From contig NZ_QEII01000262.1 in assembly GCF_003347515.1 (NCBI RefSeq), positions 1 through 64,000 on the forward strand: 64,000 nt of DNA. The letters run 5' to 3'. Each line of letters begins with the position of its first letter. Position 1 is the first letter of the stretch. The position numbers and the translations under genes are program-made. The notes beneath the pieces were generated by a model that saw only the letters and a program-made list of their open reading frames with translations, was not told where the DNA came from and made no database searches. Source of the DNA: Rhodoferax ferrireducens (GTDB taxonomy: Bacteria > Pseudomonadota > Gammaproteobacteria > Burkholderiales > Burkholderiaceae_C). Of this stretch, positions 27,599-36,828 are shown piece by piece.

Positions 27599-29143
27599 AT
27601 GAAAAAACTACTTGCATCCCTAGCTTTGGGTTTAAGCCTCCTGATGGGTGGCACAGCCGCAATGGCGCAGGCCCCGGAAGCGGCGCCCGCCGCATCCGCC
27701 CCCTCTGACGCCAAGCCCGCTGAAGCGGCTGCACCCGCAGCACCCGCCGCTGCATCGACCGCCGCCGCGCCAGCGCCTGTGGCAGAAGCCGCACCGGCGC
27801 CCGCGCCGGTTCCCAACAAAGGCGACACCGCCTGGATGATGGTGTCCACCCTGCTGGTGATTCTGATGACGGTGCCCGGCCTGGCCCTGTTCTACGGCGG
27901 TCTGGTCCGCTCCAAAAACATGCTGTCCGTCCTGATGCAGGTGATGGTGACCTTCTCGATGATCGTCGTGCTGTGGCTCATTTATGGCTACAGTCTGGCG
28001 TTCACGGAGGGCAACGCCTTCGTCGGAGGCTTTGACCGCCTGTTCATGCGCGGCATCTGGGACAACGCGGCTGGCACCTTTGCCAATGCTGCCACCTTCA
28101 GCAAGGGTGTCTACATTCCTGAAATCGTGTTTGCCGCCTTCCAGGCCACGTTCGCCGGCATCACTTGCGCACTGATTGTGGGCGCTTTTGCCGAACGCAT
28201 GAAGTTCTCCGCCGTGCTGATGTTCTCGGCCCTGTGGTTCACCTTCTGCTACGCCCCGATCGCCCACATGGTGTGGTTCTGGATGGGCCCTGACGCTTAC
28301 GCCACCAAGGACGTGGTTGACGCCATGAACGCCAAAGCCGGTTATGTCTGGCAATCGGGCGCACTTGATTTCGCAGGCGGCACCGTGGTGCACATCAACG
28401 CCGCTGTGGCCGGCCTGGTCGGCGCCTACATGGTGGGCAAACGCATCGGTTATGGCAAGGAATCCATGGCGCCTCACAGCCTGACGCTGACCATGGTCGG
28501 CGCATCGCTGCTGTGGGTGGGCTGGTTCGGTTTCAACGCCGGCTCCGCCCTTGAAGCCAACGGTTTCGCGGCACTGGCCTTCATCAACACCTTTGGTGCC
28601 ACGGCGGCGGCCGTGCTGGCCTGGTGTGTCGGTGAGACGCTGATGCGCGGTAAAGCGTCCATGCTGGGTGCTGCTTCCGGTGCTGTGGCCGGTTTGGTGG
28701 CCATCACCCCGGCTGCCGGCAACGTCGGTATCGGTGGTGCCCTGGTGATTGGTGCCGTGGCCGGTTTTGCCTGCCTGTGGGGTGTGAACGGCCTCAAGAA
28801 GATGCTCGGCGCGGATGACTCGCTGGATGTGTTTGGCGTGCACGGCATTGGCGGCATCGTCGGGGCCCTGCTGACCGGCGTGTTCAACTCGCCAGCCCTG
28901 GGTGGTCCTGGCTACGTGGCTGACTGGGTGACCGCCACCATGGTGACTTCCGCCGACTACTCGATCGCTTCACAAGTGTGGATCCAGGCCAAGGCCGTGC
29001 TGACGACCATCGTCTGGTCCGGCGTCGTGTCCTTCGTCGCCTTCAAGCTGGTTGACCTGACCATTGGCCTGCGTGTGAGCGAAGAAGACGAGCGCGAAGG
29101 CCTCGACATCACGTCCCACGGCGAGACTGCCTACAACCGTTAA
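27599..29143 (+). CDS. amtB: Ammonium transporter AmtB
   Basis: The 514-residue product starts at ATG 27599 with a signal peptide (MKKLLASLALGLSLLMGGTAAMAQA). An Ala/Pro-rich periplasmic spacer (about 25-85) follows and then the 11-TM Amt/Mep domain. Pore histidines lie in FAGGTVVHINA and in the later HGIGGI; WFGFNAGS is also conserved. It conducts ammonium into the cell. An intercistronic stem ACAGGGC (27533-27539) / GCCCTGT (27558-27564) separates it from glnK and may tune relative expression. The longer frame beginning at 27518 lacks a signal peptide and is rejected. Terminator at 29179-29210. Confidence 0.96.
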   Translation: MKKLLASLALGLSLLMGGTAAMAQAPEAAPAASAPSDAKPAEAAAPAAPAAASTAAAPAPVAEAAPAPAPVPNKGDTAWMMVSTLLVILMTVPGLALFYGGLVRSKNMLSVLMQVMVTFSMIVVLWLIYGYSLAFTEGNAFVGGFDRLFMRGIWDNAAGTFANAATFSKGVYIPEIVFAAFQATFAGITCALIVGAFAERMKFSAVLMFSALWFTFCYAPIAHMVWFWMGPDAYATKDVVDAMNAKAGYVWQSGALDFAGGTVVHINAAVAGLVGAYMVGKRIGYGKESMAPHSLTLTMVGASLLWVGWFGFNAGSALEANGFAALAFINTFGATAAAVLAWCVGETLMRGKASMLGAASGAVAGLVAITPAAGNVGIGGALVIGAVAGFACLWGVNGLKKMLGADDSLDVFGVHGIGGIVGALLTGVFNSPALGGPGYVADWVTATMVTSADYSIASQVWIQAKAVLTTIVWSGVVSFVAFKLVDLTIGLRVSEEDEREGLDITSHGETAYNR

Positions 29144-29178
29144 GTGCTTCCAGGCTGCAGGCCTGCGAACCCCATCAA

Positions 29179-29210
29179 CCCACCCGAGCCCCGGCTCCGG
29201 TGGGTTTTTT
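29179..29210 (+). terminator. Rho-independent terminator of glnK-amtB
   Basis: CCCACC (29179-29184) pairs with GGTGGG (29199-29204) and GAGCC with GGCTC inside it, followed directly by TTTTTT. It lies 36 bp after the amtB stop. Confidence 0.88.
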
Positions 29211-29256
29211 CATGCCCTGCCGGCGAGGCACAATAAGGGCCAGGAGACCCCAAATC

Positions 29257-30123
29257 ATGACCACTGCCCTGGAACTCTCGTGCGACACGCTTCGTTGTGA
29301 AATCGCCCCCGCTTTGGGCGGCTGCATTGCCGGCCTGTGGCTGGGCGACACGCCGGTGCTGCGCTCCACCCCGGCCCATGCGTTGACCAGCGTGCGCCAA
29401 TCGGGCAGCTACCCGCTGGTGCCTTTTTCCAACCGCGTCGGCCACGCCACCCTGAAATGGAACGGCACCAGCCATCCGCTGGTGCAAAACAATGCCGGAG
29501 AACCCCATTCCATCCACGGTGTCGGCTGGCAACGGCCCTGGACCGTGCTGGAGGCCAGCGCCCAGTTTGCGCTGCTGTCTTACGAACACAAGCCGGATGA
29601 GGCCTGGCCCTTCGCCTTCGACACCTCGCAAGCCTTTCGCCTGAGCGCCAACGCACTGGAAATATCCTTGAGCATCACCAACCAGTCGGCCGTGGCCGCG
29701 CCGGTGGGCCTGGGCTGGCACCCTTACTTCGTCAAACGCGCGCGCAGCCACATTGCCTTTGAAGCCACCGGGCGCTGGGAGATGAGCCCCGAGAAGCTGC
29801 CCACGCACCACACCGCCGCGCCAGGACTGGACACCGACTGCGCCGCGCTGGACGTGGACCACTGCTTTGAGGGCTGGCCCGGCATCGTCCACCTGCGCGA
29901 TGAAGCATTGCACACCCGCCTCACGTCCAACCTGAGCCGCCTGGTGGTGTTCACCAACGCCACCCGCGACTTCGTGGCGATTGAGCCGGTCAGCCATGTC
30001 AACAATGCCCTCAATCTCATGGCCGCCAGCGGCGCCAGTGCGGAGGCACTCGGCGTGCGCGTGCTGCAGCCGGGCGAGTCCATGTCGGCCGAGATGAGCA
30101 TTTATGTAGAAAGAGCCCCATGA
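29257..30123 (+). CDS. Aldose 1-epimerase family protein
   Basis: The 288-residue protein shows the galactose mutarotase fold: an N-terminal beta segment followed by GSYPLVPFSNRVGHA (conserved N-R), HSIHGVGWQRPW with the catalytic-type His, VGLGWHPYF (second His) and a C-terminal FVAIEPVSHVNNALN with the catalytic Glu. It interconverts anomers of aldoses. Start ATG 29257 follows AGGAGA. It overlaps the lactonase gene by 4 nt, so both likely act on one sugar acid or aldose pathway; no sugar dehydrogenase or transporter is adjacent. Confidence 0.88.
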   Translation: MTTALELSCDTLRCEIAPALGGCIAGLWLGDTPVLRSTPAHALTSVRQSGSYPLVPFSNRVGHATLKWNGTSHPLVQNNAGEPHSIHGVGWQRPWTVLEASAQFALLSYEHKPDEAWPFAFDTSQAFRLSANALEISLSITNQSAVAAPVGLGWHPYFVKRARSHIAFEATGRWEMSPEKLPTHHTAAPGLDTDCAALDVDHCFEGWPGIVHLRDEALHTRLTSNLSRLVVFTNATRDFVAIEPVSHVNNALNLMAASGASAEALGVRVLQPGESMSAEMSIYVERAP

Positions 30124-31073
30124 GTTTGCAAACCGCCCCCTGGCAAGCCGTCACCACCCAGCCCTGCGAGCTGGGCGAATCCCCGTTCTGGCACCCGCAG
30201 GAGCAGATGCTGTACTGGGTGGATATTCCGGGTAAGCAAATTTTGCGCGCCAATATCTACATGGGCACGGTGGACACCTGGGACATGCCGTCCGAGCCCG
30301 GCTGCATCGCGCCGGCGAACAGCGGCGGCCTGGTCATGGCCCTGCGCCACGGCGTGTTCCGGGCCAAAACCTGGGGCGGCGCGCTGGAGCACATCACCAC
30401 GCTGGACTACGACCCGGCGCAGATGCGCGCCAACGACGGCAAATGCGATGCCCTGGGGCGCTTCTGGATGGGCACCATCGACGAGACCAAAGTGGCGCGC
30501 AACGCTGCCCTCTATGCGCTGGACTGCCGCGCCGGGCGCACGCCACTGCTGGAACGCAAGACCGACCCGGCCACCCTGCCCGCCACCACCGCCAACGGCC
30601 TGGCCTGGAATCCCGACGGGCAAACCTTGTACTGGGCCGACACGCCCAGCCACACCGTGCATGCCTGGGACTTTGAGCTCAACAGCGGCGCCATGACGGC
30701 GCACCGTCGTTTTGCGCAGTTCCCCGCCAAACCGGCGGGCTGGCAGTACGCGCCCGCCGAGGACAACGGCGGCTACCGCGGTCGGCCCGACGGTGCCGCG
30801 GTGGACGCGCAGGGCAACTATTACGTGGCCATGTTCGAGGGCCGCCGACTCTGCAAATTCACGCCCGACGGCCGCCTGTTGACAGAAATTGCGACGCCCG
30901 CGCAATGCCCCACCATGCCCTGCTTTGGCGGCGAAGACTTGCAAACCCTGTTCATCACCACCGCGCGCCACGGCCGCAGCGCGGCGGAGCTCCAGGATTT
31001 ACCGTTGTCAGGCTGCGTGTTTTCCATGCGCGTGGACGTGCCGGGATTGCCGGTGAATTTCTTCGTCGACTGA
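30120..31073 (+). CDS. SMP-30/gluconolactonase-family lactonase
   Basis: The 317-residue beta-propeller protein has the family metal ligands in order: Glu in LGESPFWH (about residue 20), Asn in RANDGKCDALGRFWMGT, Asn in TTANGLAWNPDG and Asp in GRPDGAAVDAQGNYY. SMP-30 lactonases hydrolyse sugar lactones such as gluconolactone or arabinonolactone. Coupled by ATGA overlap to the aldose epimerase. No signal peptide, so cytoplasmic. Hairpin terminator at 31092-31122. Confidence 0.9.
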   Translation: MSLQTAPWQAVTTQPCELGESPFWHPQEQMLYWVDIPGKQILRANIYMGTVDTWDMPSEPGCIAPANSGGLVMALRHGVFRAKTWGGALEHITTLDYDPAQMRANDGKCDALGRFWMGTIDETKVARNAALYALDCRAGRTPLLERKTDPATLPATTANGLAWNPDGQTLYWADTPSHTVHAWDFELNSGAMTAHRRFAQFPAKPAGWQYAPAEDNGGYRGRPDGAAVDAQGNYYVAMFEGRRLCKFTPDGRLLTEIATPAQCPTMPCFGGEDLQTLFITTARHGRSAAELQDLPLSGCVFSMRVDVPGLPVNFFVD

Positions 31074-31091
31074 GCTGGCCCCACGACGACT

Positions 31092-31122
31092 AAATTTTTG
31101 AACCCAGGGGTTTCAAAAAATT
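31092..31122. terminator. Hairpin, probable terminator of the epimerase/lactonase operon
   Basis: AAATTTTTGAACCC and GGGTTTCAAAAAATT form an imperfect stem around a short loop (AG), 19 bp after the lactonase stop. A/T runs on both sides would allow termination in either direction. Confidence 0.55.
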
Positions 31123-31160
31123 CAAACCAGCGGTGGCGGCGGCCTCTTACCATCGCAGGC

Positions 31161-32306
31161 ATGGACCCCATCACCGTTTCTCCCGCCGCTGCCCTGCGCC
31201 AGATCACCGAGCGCATTCTGGCCGCCGCCGCCGACCGCACCCCGCTGCGCCTTCGCGGCGGCGGCACCAAAGACTTTTACGGCGAGGTGCCGCAAGGCGA
31301 ATTGCTGGACCTCACCGCGCTCAGCGGCATCACCAGCTACGAGCCGACCGAACTGGTCGTCACCATGCGCGCCGGCACCCCGCTGGCGGAACTGGAAGCC
31401 ACGCTGGCGGAAAAAGGCCAGTGCCTGCCCTTCGAGCCGCCGCACTTTGGCGCCGGCGCCACCGTGGGCGGCATGGTGGCCGCCGGCTTGAGCGGCCCGG
31501 CCCGCGCCAGCGCCGGTGCCGTGCGCGACTTCGTGCTCGGCGTCCAGCTCATCAACGGCAAAGGCGAGCTGCTGACCTTTGGCGGCCAGGTCATGAAAAA
31601 CGTGGCCGGTTACGACGTCTCGCGCCTGATGGTGGGCGCCATGGGCACGCTCGGGCTGCTGACCGACATCTCCCTCAAGGTGCTGCCCGTGGCCCCGGCC
31701 GAGGCGACGCTGGTGTTTGAACTCGACCAGGCGAGTGCGCTGGCCCAGTTGCACCGCTGGGGCGGGCAACCATTGCCGCTGAACGCCAGTTGCTGGGTGC
31801 GTGACGACACCGCGCCGGCCCGGCCCGAGCTGCTGTTCGTGCGCCTGCGCGGCGCCGTGGCCGCCGTGGAATCTGCTTGTCGCAAGATGACTGAAGAGGT
31901 GCCTGGCACGCGCCTGGACAACGCCCAGGCCGGCCCCGACTGGGCCGCCTGTCACAACCAGACCCTGCCCTTCTTCAAGCCCCCCGCACCCGACCTCTGC
32001 CTGTGGCGCCTGAGCCTGCCGCAAACCGCGCCGGTGCTGGACCTACCTTTTGCGCAACTTATCGAGTGGCATGGCGGCCAGCGCTGGCTGTGGGCGCCTC
32101 CCGAGGCCCAGGCCCAGCTGCGCCAAGCCGCTGCCGACGCGGGCGGATCAGCTACCCTATTCATAGCTACTCACGAAGATAAGACGGGGGCTAGAGGTAG
32201 ATTTAATCCTTTAAAACCGCCGCTGGACCGGATTCACCAGCGCCTCAAGGCCGAGTTCGACCCGGCCGGCATCTTCAACCCTGGCCGCCTTTACCCCGCC
32301 TTGTAA
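31161..32306 (+). CDS. glcE: Glycolate oxidase FAD-binding subunit GlcE
   Basis: The 381-residue protein has a PCMH-type FAD domain (LRGGGTKDFYG; GAGATVGGMVAAGLSGPARA; GQVMKNVAGYDVSRLMVGA) and a shortened cap, the size of GlcE rather than of the 500-residue GlcD. With GlcF it oxidises glycolate to glyoxylate, passing electrons to the respiratory chain. ATG 31161 was chosen because the upstream codons are not conserved. glcF follows after 7 bp; no glcD precedes it in this window, so glcD must be elsewhere. The segment SATLFIATHEDKTGARGRF near residues 330-350 is encoded by the dispersed repeat (32149-32217), in frame. Confidence 0.9.
   Translation: MDPITVSPAAALRQITERILAAAADRTPLRLRGGGTKDFYGEVPQGELLDLTALSGITSYEPTELVVTMRAGTPLAELEATLAEKGQCLPFEPPHFGAGATVGGMVAAGLSGPARASAGAVRDFVLGVQLINGKGELLTFGGQVMKNVAGYDVSRLMVGAMGTLGLLTDISLKVLPVAPAEATLVFELDQASALAQLHRWGGQPLPLNASCWVRDDTAPARPELLFVRLRGAVAAVESACRKMTEEVPGTRLDNAQAGPDWAACHNQTLPFFKPPAPDLCLWRLSLPQTAPVLDLPFAQLIEWHGGQRWLWAPPEAQAQLRQAAADAGGSATLFIATHEDKTGARGRFNPLKPPLDRIHQRLKAEFDPAGIFNPGRLYPAL
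32149..32217 (+). repeat. Dispersed repeat, copy D, inside glcE
   Basis: Blocks in order: AGCTACCCTATTCATAGCT (arms AGCTA/TAGCT), GACGGGGGCTAGAGG, then an AT-rich tail ending in TTTAAAA. The copy is open in the glcE frame and adds about 20 residues just before the conserved C-terminus (LDRIHQRLKAEFDP). Confidence 0.7.
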
Positions 32307-32313
32307 AGCCCCC

Positions 32314-33630
32314 ATGCAAACCAATCTCGCTCCCGAATACCAAGGCACGGCCGACGGCATGGCCGCCGAAGCCATTCTGCGCAAATGCGTGCACTGCGGT
32401 TTTTGCACCGCCACCTGCCCCACCTACCAGCTGCTGGGTGACGAGCTGGACGGGCCGCGCGGCCGCATCTACCTGATGAAGCAGGTGCTCGAAGGCGAAA
32501 CGCCCACGCGCAAGACGCAGTTGCACCTGGACCGCTGCCTGACCTGCCGCAACTGCGAATCCACCTGCCCCTCGGGCGTGGACTATGGCCATTTGCTGGA
32601 CATCGGGCGCAAGCTGGTCGACGCCCAGGTTCCGCGTCCGCTGGGGGAACGCGCCTTACGCTGGGCCTTGAAAGAAGGCCTGCCCTCGCCGCTGTTCGCC
32701 CCGGCCATGGCACTGGGCCAGCTGGTGCGCCCGCTGCTGCCGGCGGCGCTGCAAAACAAGGTGCCGCCCAAGCAGAACGCCGGCGCCTGGCCGAGCCGCG
32801 TGCACGCCCGCAAAGTGCTGCTGCTGGCCGGCTGCGCCCAGCCGGCGATGGCACCCAACATCAACCGCGCCACTGCGCGCGTGTTCGATGCGGCCGGCAT
32901 CCAGACCGTCATAGCCCCCAAGGCAGGTTGCTGTGGTGCCGTGAAGTTTCACCTGAACGACCAGGAGGGCGGCAAAGCCGAGATGCGCGCCAACATCGAC
33001 GCCTGGTGGCCCTATCTTCAGGAACAGGCACAGGAACCAGATCAGAACCCGACGGATCGCGCCGACCCGTCGGCCCCGACCGGCCTTGACTCCCAGCCCG
33101 GCGTGGAGGCCATCCTCATGAACGCCTCGGGCTGTGGCGTCACGGTCAAGGAATACGGCCACATCCTGCGCGACGACCCGGCCTACGCGGCCAAGGCGGC
33201 GCGCATCAGCGCACTGACGCGGGACGTGAGCGAATGGCTGCCCGAACTCAGCGCCACATTGCGCGAGCAGGTCAAGGCCAGCGCTGGCACCATCGCCTTT
33301 CATCCGCCGTGCACGCTGCAGCATGGCCAGCAATTGCGCGGCGGCGTCGAGCAGTACATGACGGAACTGGGCTTCAACATCAAGATCACCGGCTGCGAAG
33401 CCCACCTGTGCTGCGGCTCGGCCGGCACCTATTCGGTGCTCAACCCGGACTTGGCCTACCAGCTGCGCGACCGCAAGCTCGGCCACCTGAACGAGACCTT
33501 TGGCGCGGCGCCACCGGACCTGATCGCCTCCACCAACATCGGCTGCATCACCCATCTGCAAAGTGGCACCGCCACGCCGGTGCGACACTGGATTGAGGTG
33601 CTGGACGAGGCGCTCCAAAAAACACTATAA
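32314..33630 (+). CDS. glcF: Glycolate oxidase iron-sulfur subunit GlcF
   Basis: The 438-residue protein has two 4Fe-4S motifs, CVHCGFCTATCPTY (about 26-39) and CLTCRNCESTCPSG (about 76-89). Two CCG-type domains follow (AGCCGAVKFH; ASGCGVTVKEYG; CCGSAGTYSVLNPDLA), as in GlcF and heterodisulfide-reductase-like proteins. It hands electrons from GlcE/GlcD flavin to quinone. A Pro/Asp-rich insertion near 240-262 (QEPDQNPTDRADP) is not typical. The last codons (QKTL) and the stop are formed by the edge of repeat copy E. Confidence 0.94.
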   Translation: MQTNLAPEYQGTADGMAAEAILRKCVHCGFCTATCPTYQLLGDELDGPRGRIYLMKQVLEGETPTRKTQLHLDRCLTCRNCESTCPSGVDYGHLLDIGRKLVDAQVPRPLGERALRWALKEGLPSPLFAPAMALGQLVRPLLPAALQNKVPPKQNAGAWPSRVHARKVLLLAGCAQPAMAPNINRATARVFDAAGIQTVIAPKAGCCGAVKFHLNDQEGGKAEMRANIDAWWPYLQEQAQEPDQNPTDRADPSAPTGLDSQPGVEAILMNASGCGVTVKEYGHILRDDPAYAAKAARISALTRDVSEWLPELSATLREQVKASAGTIAFHPPCTLQHGQQLRGGVEQYMTELGFNIKITGCEAHLCCGSAGTYSVLNPDLAYQLRDRKLGHLNETFGAAPPDLIASTNIGCITHLQSGTATPVRHWIEVLDEALQKTL

Positions 33631-33688
33631 AATTAATAGCTACCTGCGCTCATTCCGTGAGGGCTAGAGCCTTATTTCTTATAAATTA
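33618..33688 (+). repeat. Dispersed repeat, copy E, at the glcF stop
   Basis: ACTATAAAATTAATAGCTA, CTGCGCTC, GTGAGGGCTAGAGCC, then ATTTCTTATAAATT. It supplies the glcF stop codon and fills most of the gap to the DAHP synthase gene, so it lies in the latter's promoter or leader region. Confidence 0.75.
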
Positions 33689-33707
33689 CTCTTCACCGGG
33701 CGACATC

Positions 33708-34766
33708 ATGACTTTCCCCACCGAACTTGAAAACCTGAACGTGGTGTCGCAGCACACCCTGCTGTCGCCGAGCCAGTTGCACGAGGATATTCCGGCCAGC
33801 GCCCAAGCGACCCGGACCGTCAGCGCGGCGCGCTTCACGCTGGGTGAGATCCTGAGCGGGCGCGACTCGCGTCTGCTGGTGGTCGTGGGACCGTGCTCGA
33901 TTCACGACCCCGCCGCCGCCATGGACTACGCCCGGCGCCTGAAAACGCTGGCCGACGAACTGGCAGACCGCTTGTTCATCGTGATGCGCGTGTATTTCGA
34001 AAAACCCCGCACCACCGTGGGCTGGAAAGGCCTGATCAATGACCCGCGCATGGACGACTCGTTTCACGTCGAGGAAGGCCTGCGCCTGGCCCGGCGCCTG
34101 CTGATCGACATCAACGACCTGGGACTGCCTTGCGGCACCGAGGCGCTGGACCCGATCACACCGCAGTACCTGGGCGACCTGATTGCCTGGAGCGCCATCG
34201 GCGCCCGCACCACCGAGAGCCAGACCCACCGTGAACTGGCCAGCGGCCTGTCCAGCCCGGTCGGCTTCAAGAACGGCACCGACGGCAACCTGGAAGTGGC
34301 CTTGAACGCCATGCTGTCCGCCGCCCAGCCGCATGCATTTTTAGGCATCAACGGCGAGGGTCAGGTGGCGCTGACCCACACCCGGGGCAACGCCTTCGGG
34401 CATCTGATCCTGCGCGGCGGCGCGGTGCCGAACTACGACTCGGTGGCTGTGGCGCAGGCCGAGGCCGCGCTGACGGCGGCGCAGCTGCCGGTGAACATCG
34501 TGGTCGACTGCAGCCACGCCAATTCCCGAAAAAACCACGCCCTGCAGACGCTGGTGCTCAAGGACGTGGTGCACCAGATCGCCGACGGCAACCGTGCCAT
34601 CAAGGGTGTGATGCTGGAATCCAACCTGTTCGAGGGCAACCAGAAGCTCGGCCGGCCGCAGGACCTGCGCTATGGCGTCTCCATCACCGACGCCTGCCTG
34701 GGCTGGGACACCACGGCGGCCTGCTTGCGTGAAGCGGCGTCCCGTTTGCGTTCAGTCCCCAACTGA
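33708..34766 (+). CDS. aroG: 3-deoxy-7-phosphoheptulonate synthase (DAHP synthase, class I)
   Basis: The 352-residue protein is a class I DAHP synthase of the AroF/G/H type. It shows VVGPCSIHDP, RVYFEKPRTTVGWKGLINDP, GARTTESQTHRELASGLSSPVGFKNGTDG and VDCSHANSRKNH, with the metal-binding Cys and His in place. It condenses PEP and erythrose 4-phosphate, the first step of the shikimate pathway. The N-terminal extension (about 40 residues) is that of feedback-regulated isozymes, but the sequence alone does not show which amino acid inhibits it; the symbol is therefore family-level. ATG 33708 starts the conserved part. Confidence 0.93.
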   Translation: MTFPTELENLNVVSQHTLLSPSQLHEDIPASAQATRTVSAARFTLGEILSGRDSRLLVVVGPCSIHDPAAAMDYARRLKTLADELADRLFIVMRVYFEKPRTTVGWKGLINDPRMDDSFHVEEGLRLARRLLIDINDLGLPCGTEALDPITPQYLGDLIAWSAIGARTTESQTHRELASGLSSPVGFKNGTDGNLEVALNAMLSAAQPHAFLGINGEGQVALTHTRGNAFGHLILRGGAVPNYDSVAVAQAEAALTAAQLPVNIVVDCSHANSRKNHALQTLVLKDVVHQIADGNRAIKGVMLESNLFEGNQKLGRPQDLRYGVSITDACLGWDTTAACLREAASRLRSVPN

Positions 34767-34891
34767 GGCCAGCACGCCAGACAGCGCCGCCCCATTTTTC
34801 GAGGCACCAGAGGACGACTGCCCTAGAATCTGGCATCGCACGATCGGGGCTGTTGGTGGCGTTGAATGATCGTGCTTCTGATGAAGGACTC

Positions 34892-36751
34892 ATGATTGAA
34901 CTACCCATCCGCGTTGCAACGCCAGACGTCTCCCACGTAGATGCGCTGGTGTCCGGCACCCGGCTGGGCGAGTTCGAAATCCTGGGTTTGATTGGTGTAG
35001 GCGGTTTCGGCATGGTGTACCGGGCCTACGACCACTCGCTGCAGCGCGATGTCGCCATCAAGGAATACATGCCCTCGGGGCTGGCGAACCGCTCGGGCGA
35101 TGTGTTGAACATTTCGGTGCGAACGTCCAGCGACGATGAAACCTTCCAGGCCGGATTGCAGTCTTTTGTTGGCGAAGCCCGAATGCTCGCCCGCTTCGAG
35201 CACCCCTCGCTGGTCAAGGTGTTCAGGTTTTGGGAAGCCAACAACACGGCTTACATGGTCATGCCGCTGTACCACGGCATGACCCTCAAGCAAGCCCGGC
35301 TGCAGATGCGCCTGCCGCCGACCGAGGCCTGGCTGCGCAAGGTCTTGTGGTCGGTCCTGGGCGCGCTCAAGGTTTTGCACCGCGGCACGGCTTTGCACCG
35401 GGACATCTCGCCCGACAATATTTTCCTGCAAGACCTGGGGCCCCCGGTGCTACTGGATCTGGGCGCGGCGCGCGTGGCCATCGGCGACCGCGCCAAACAG
35501 CACACCGCCGTCCTCAAAGTCAATTTCGCGCCCATCGAGCAATACGCGGATATCAAGGACATGCAGCAAGGGCCCTGGACCGACCTGTATTCGCTGGCGG
35601 CGGTCGTGCACGGCCTGCTGCGCAACGAGGTGCCGGTGCCTTCGACGATCCGCGTCGTCAATGACAGCATGCCGCCCTTCGACAAAATCGCCAAAACGAT
35701 TGAGGAAGAATTTGGGCAGAGCTACTCCTCGGAATTCGTGACCGGCATGGGCGGGGCCTTCAATATCCGGCCGCAAGATCGCCCGCAATCGGTACAGGAG
35801 CTTGCCCGCGCCCTGGGCCTCGCCACCCCCAGCGGCATGTCGTCCTTTGACTGGCGCGCCGAGCTGGGGCCCAGTTGCCTGCCGGACGGCGAGGTGTTGC
35901 AGCTGTCCGATGCGGTCGCCGGAATCGGCGAGCGTACCGTGCTCCAACGGACCCAACCCGACTACCTGCCGACGCAGCGGGTCAAGTCCGCGCCGGCAGA
36001 ACCCGGCACCGGCCACCCGCAAGGCGAGGCACAGACCATCCTGCTTGAGCCATCCAAGCCCGTAAAAAAGCGGGCCGGGCAGGACGCCCACGCCAGCAAA
36101 CGACGCCTGCCCCTGGATTCATTGGATTCAACGGGCTCACGGCCTCATCGCTCCTATGGCCCGTGGCTGATGATTTCGTCGCTGCTCGTTGTGGTGTCTG
36201 CCCTGGCGGCGTGGGGCTGGCGCAGCTCTGCTGCCGACACGGCGACCGTGGTGGCCACGGCGCCCGATGTGACGCCCTCGCCTCCTGAAGGCGCGGCCAG
36301 CCTGTCCGCTATGCCACTGGCCCCGGTACCGCCTATGGCCAGCCCGGCAGCCTCCATCCCAGGCATCAGCCCCGCCACCCTCGCCAGCACCACGGCCGAT
36401 GCCCGGCCCCCAATGGCGGCCACGACTCCACCCGCCGCCGCCCTCAAGCCGGGCAAAACCGCCGCGCCGCGCCGCAGCGCCCCCACGCCGGAGGCCAGAG
36501 CCGAATCACCACGCCCGGCAACGGTGGTCGACGCATCGCCCGCACCCGTCGGACCTGAAACACCGCCACCCCGGCCTGCGCCTAAAGCCGAGGCAGCAGG
36601 CCTGACGGCCGAGAAGCTCTGCGTTGACAGCAATTTCCTGACCCGCCCCATGTGCTTGTACAACGCCTGCCAAAAGCCCGGTCTGGCAGGTTCCGCGACC
36701 TGCGTGGAACTTGAACAGCGTTTGAAGCACAACGCTGCCGGTAGCCGATAA
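34892..36751 (+). CDS. Membrane Ser/Thr protein kinase with periplasmic tail
   Basis: The 619-residue protein has a cytoplasmic Hanks-type kinase domain (about 20-290). It shows the G-loop LIGVGGFGMVY, Lys in VAIKEYMP (about 57), the catalytic loop HRDISPDNIFL (about 169) and LLDLGAAR, where DFG is replaced by DLG. A linker leads to one TM segment (about 422-442), a long Pro/Ala-rich periplasmic stretch and a C-terminal Cys-containing segment (LCVDSNFLTRPMCLYNAC). The HRDISPDN variant marks a subgroup of proteobacterial kinases whose targets are mostly unknown. ATG 34892 follows AAGGACTC; a TTG 39 bases earlier is possible. No phosphatase or FHA gene is adjacent. Confidence 0.9.
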   Translation: MIELPIRVATPDVSHVDALVSGTRLGEFEILGLIGVGGFGMVYRAYDHSLQRDVAIKEYMPSGLANRSGDVLNISVRTSSDDETFQAGLQSFVGEARMLARFEHPSLVKVFRFWEANNTAYMVMPLYHGMTLKQARLQMRLPPTEAWLRKVLWSVLGALKVLHRGTALHRDISPDNIFLQDLGPPVLLDLGAARVAIGDRAKQHTAVLKVNFAPIEQYADIKDMQQGPWTDLYSLAAVVHGLLRNEVPVPSTIRVVNDSMPPFDKIAKTIEEEFGQSYSSEFVTGMGGAFNIRPQDRPQSVQELARALGLATPSGMSSFDWRAELGPSCLPDGEVLQLSDAVAGIGERTVLQRTQPDYLPTQRVKSAPAEPGTGHPQGEAQTILLEPSKPVKKRAGQDAHASKRRLPLDSLDSTGSRPHRSYGPWLMISSLLVVVSALAAWGWRSSAADTATVVATAPDVTPSPPEGAASLSAMPLAPVPPMASPAASIPGISPATLASTTADARPPMAATTPPAAALKPGKTAAPRRSAPTPEARAESPRPATVVDASPAPVGPETPPPRPAPKAEAAGLTAEKLCVDSNFLTRPMCLYNACQKPGLAGSATCVELEQRLKHNAAGSR

Positions 36752-36828
36752 GCGCCGCCCGAGGGCGTTCCGTCCGGCGTTGAGGTTTCGCAAGCAGGTC
36801 GCAGAAAAATGCGCGGACACTCGCGCGC

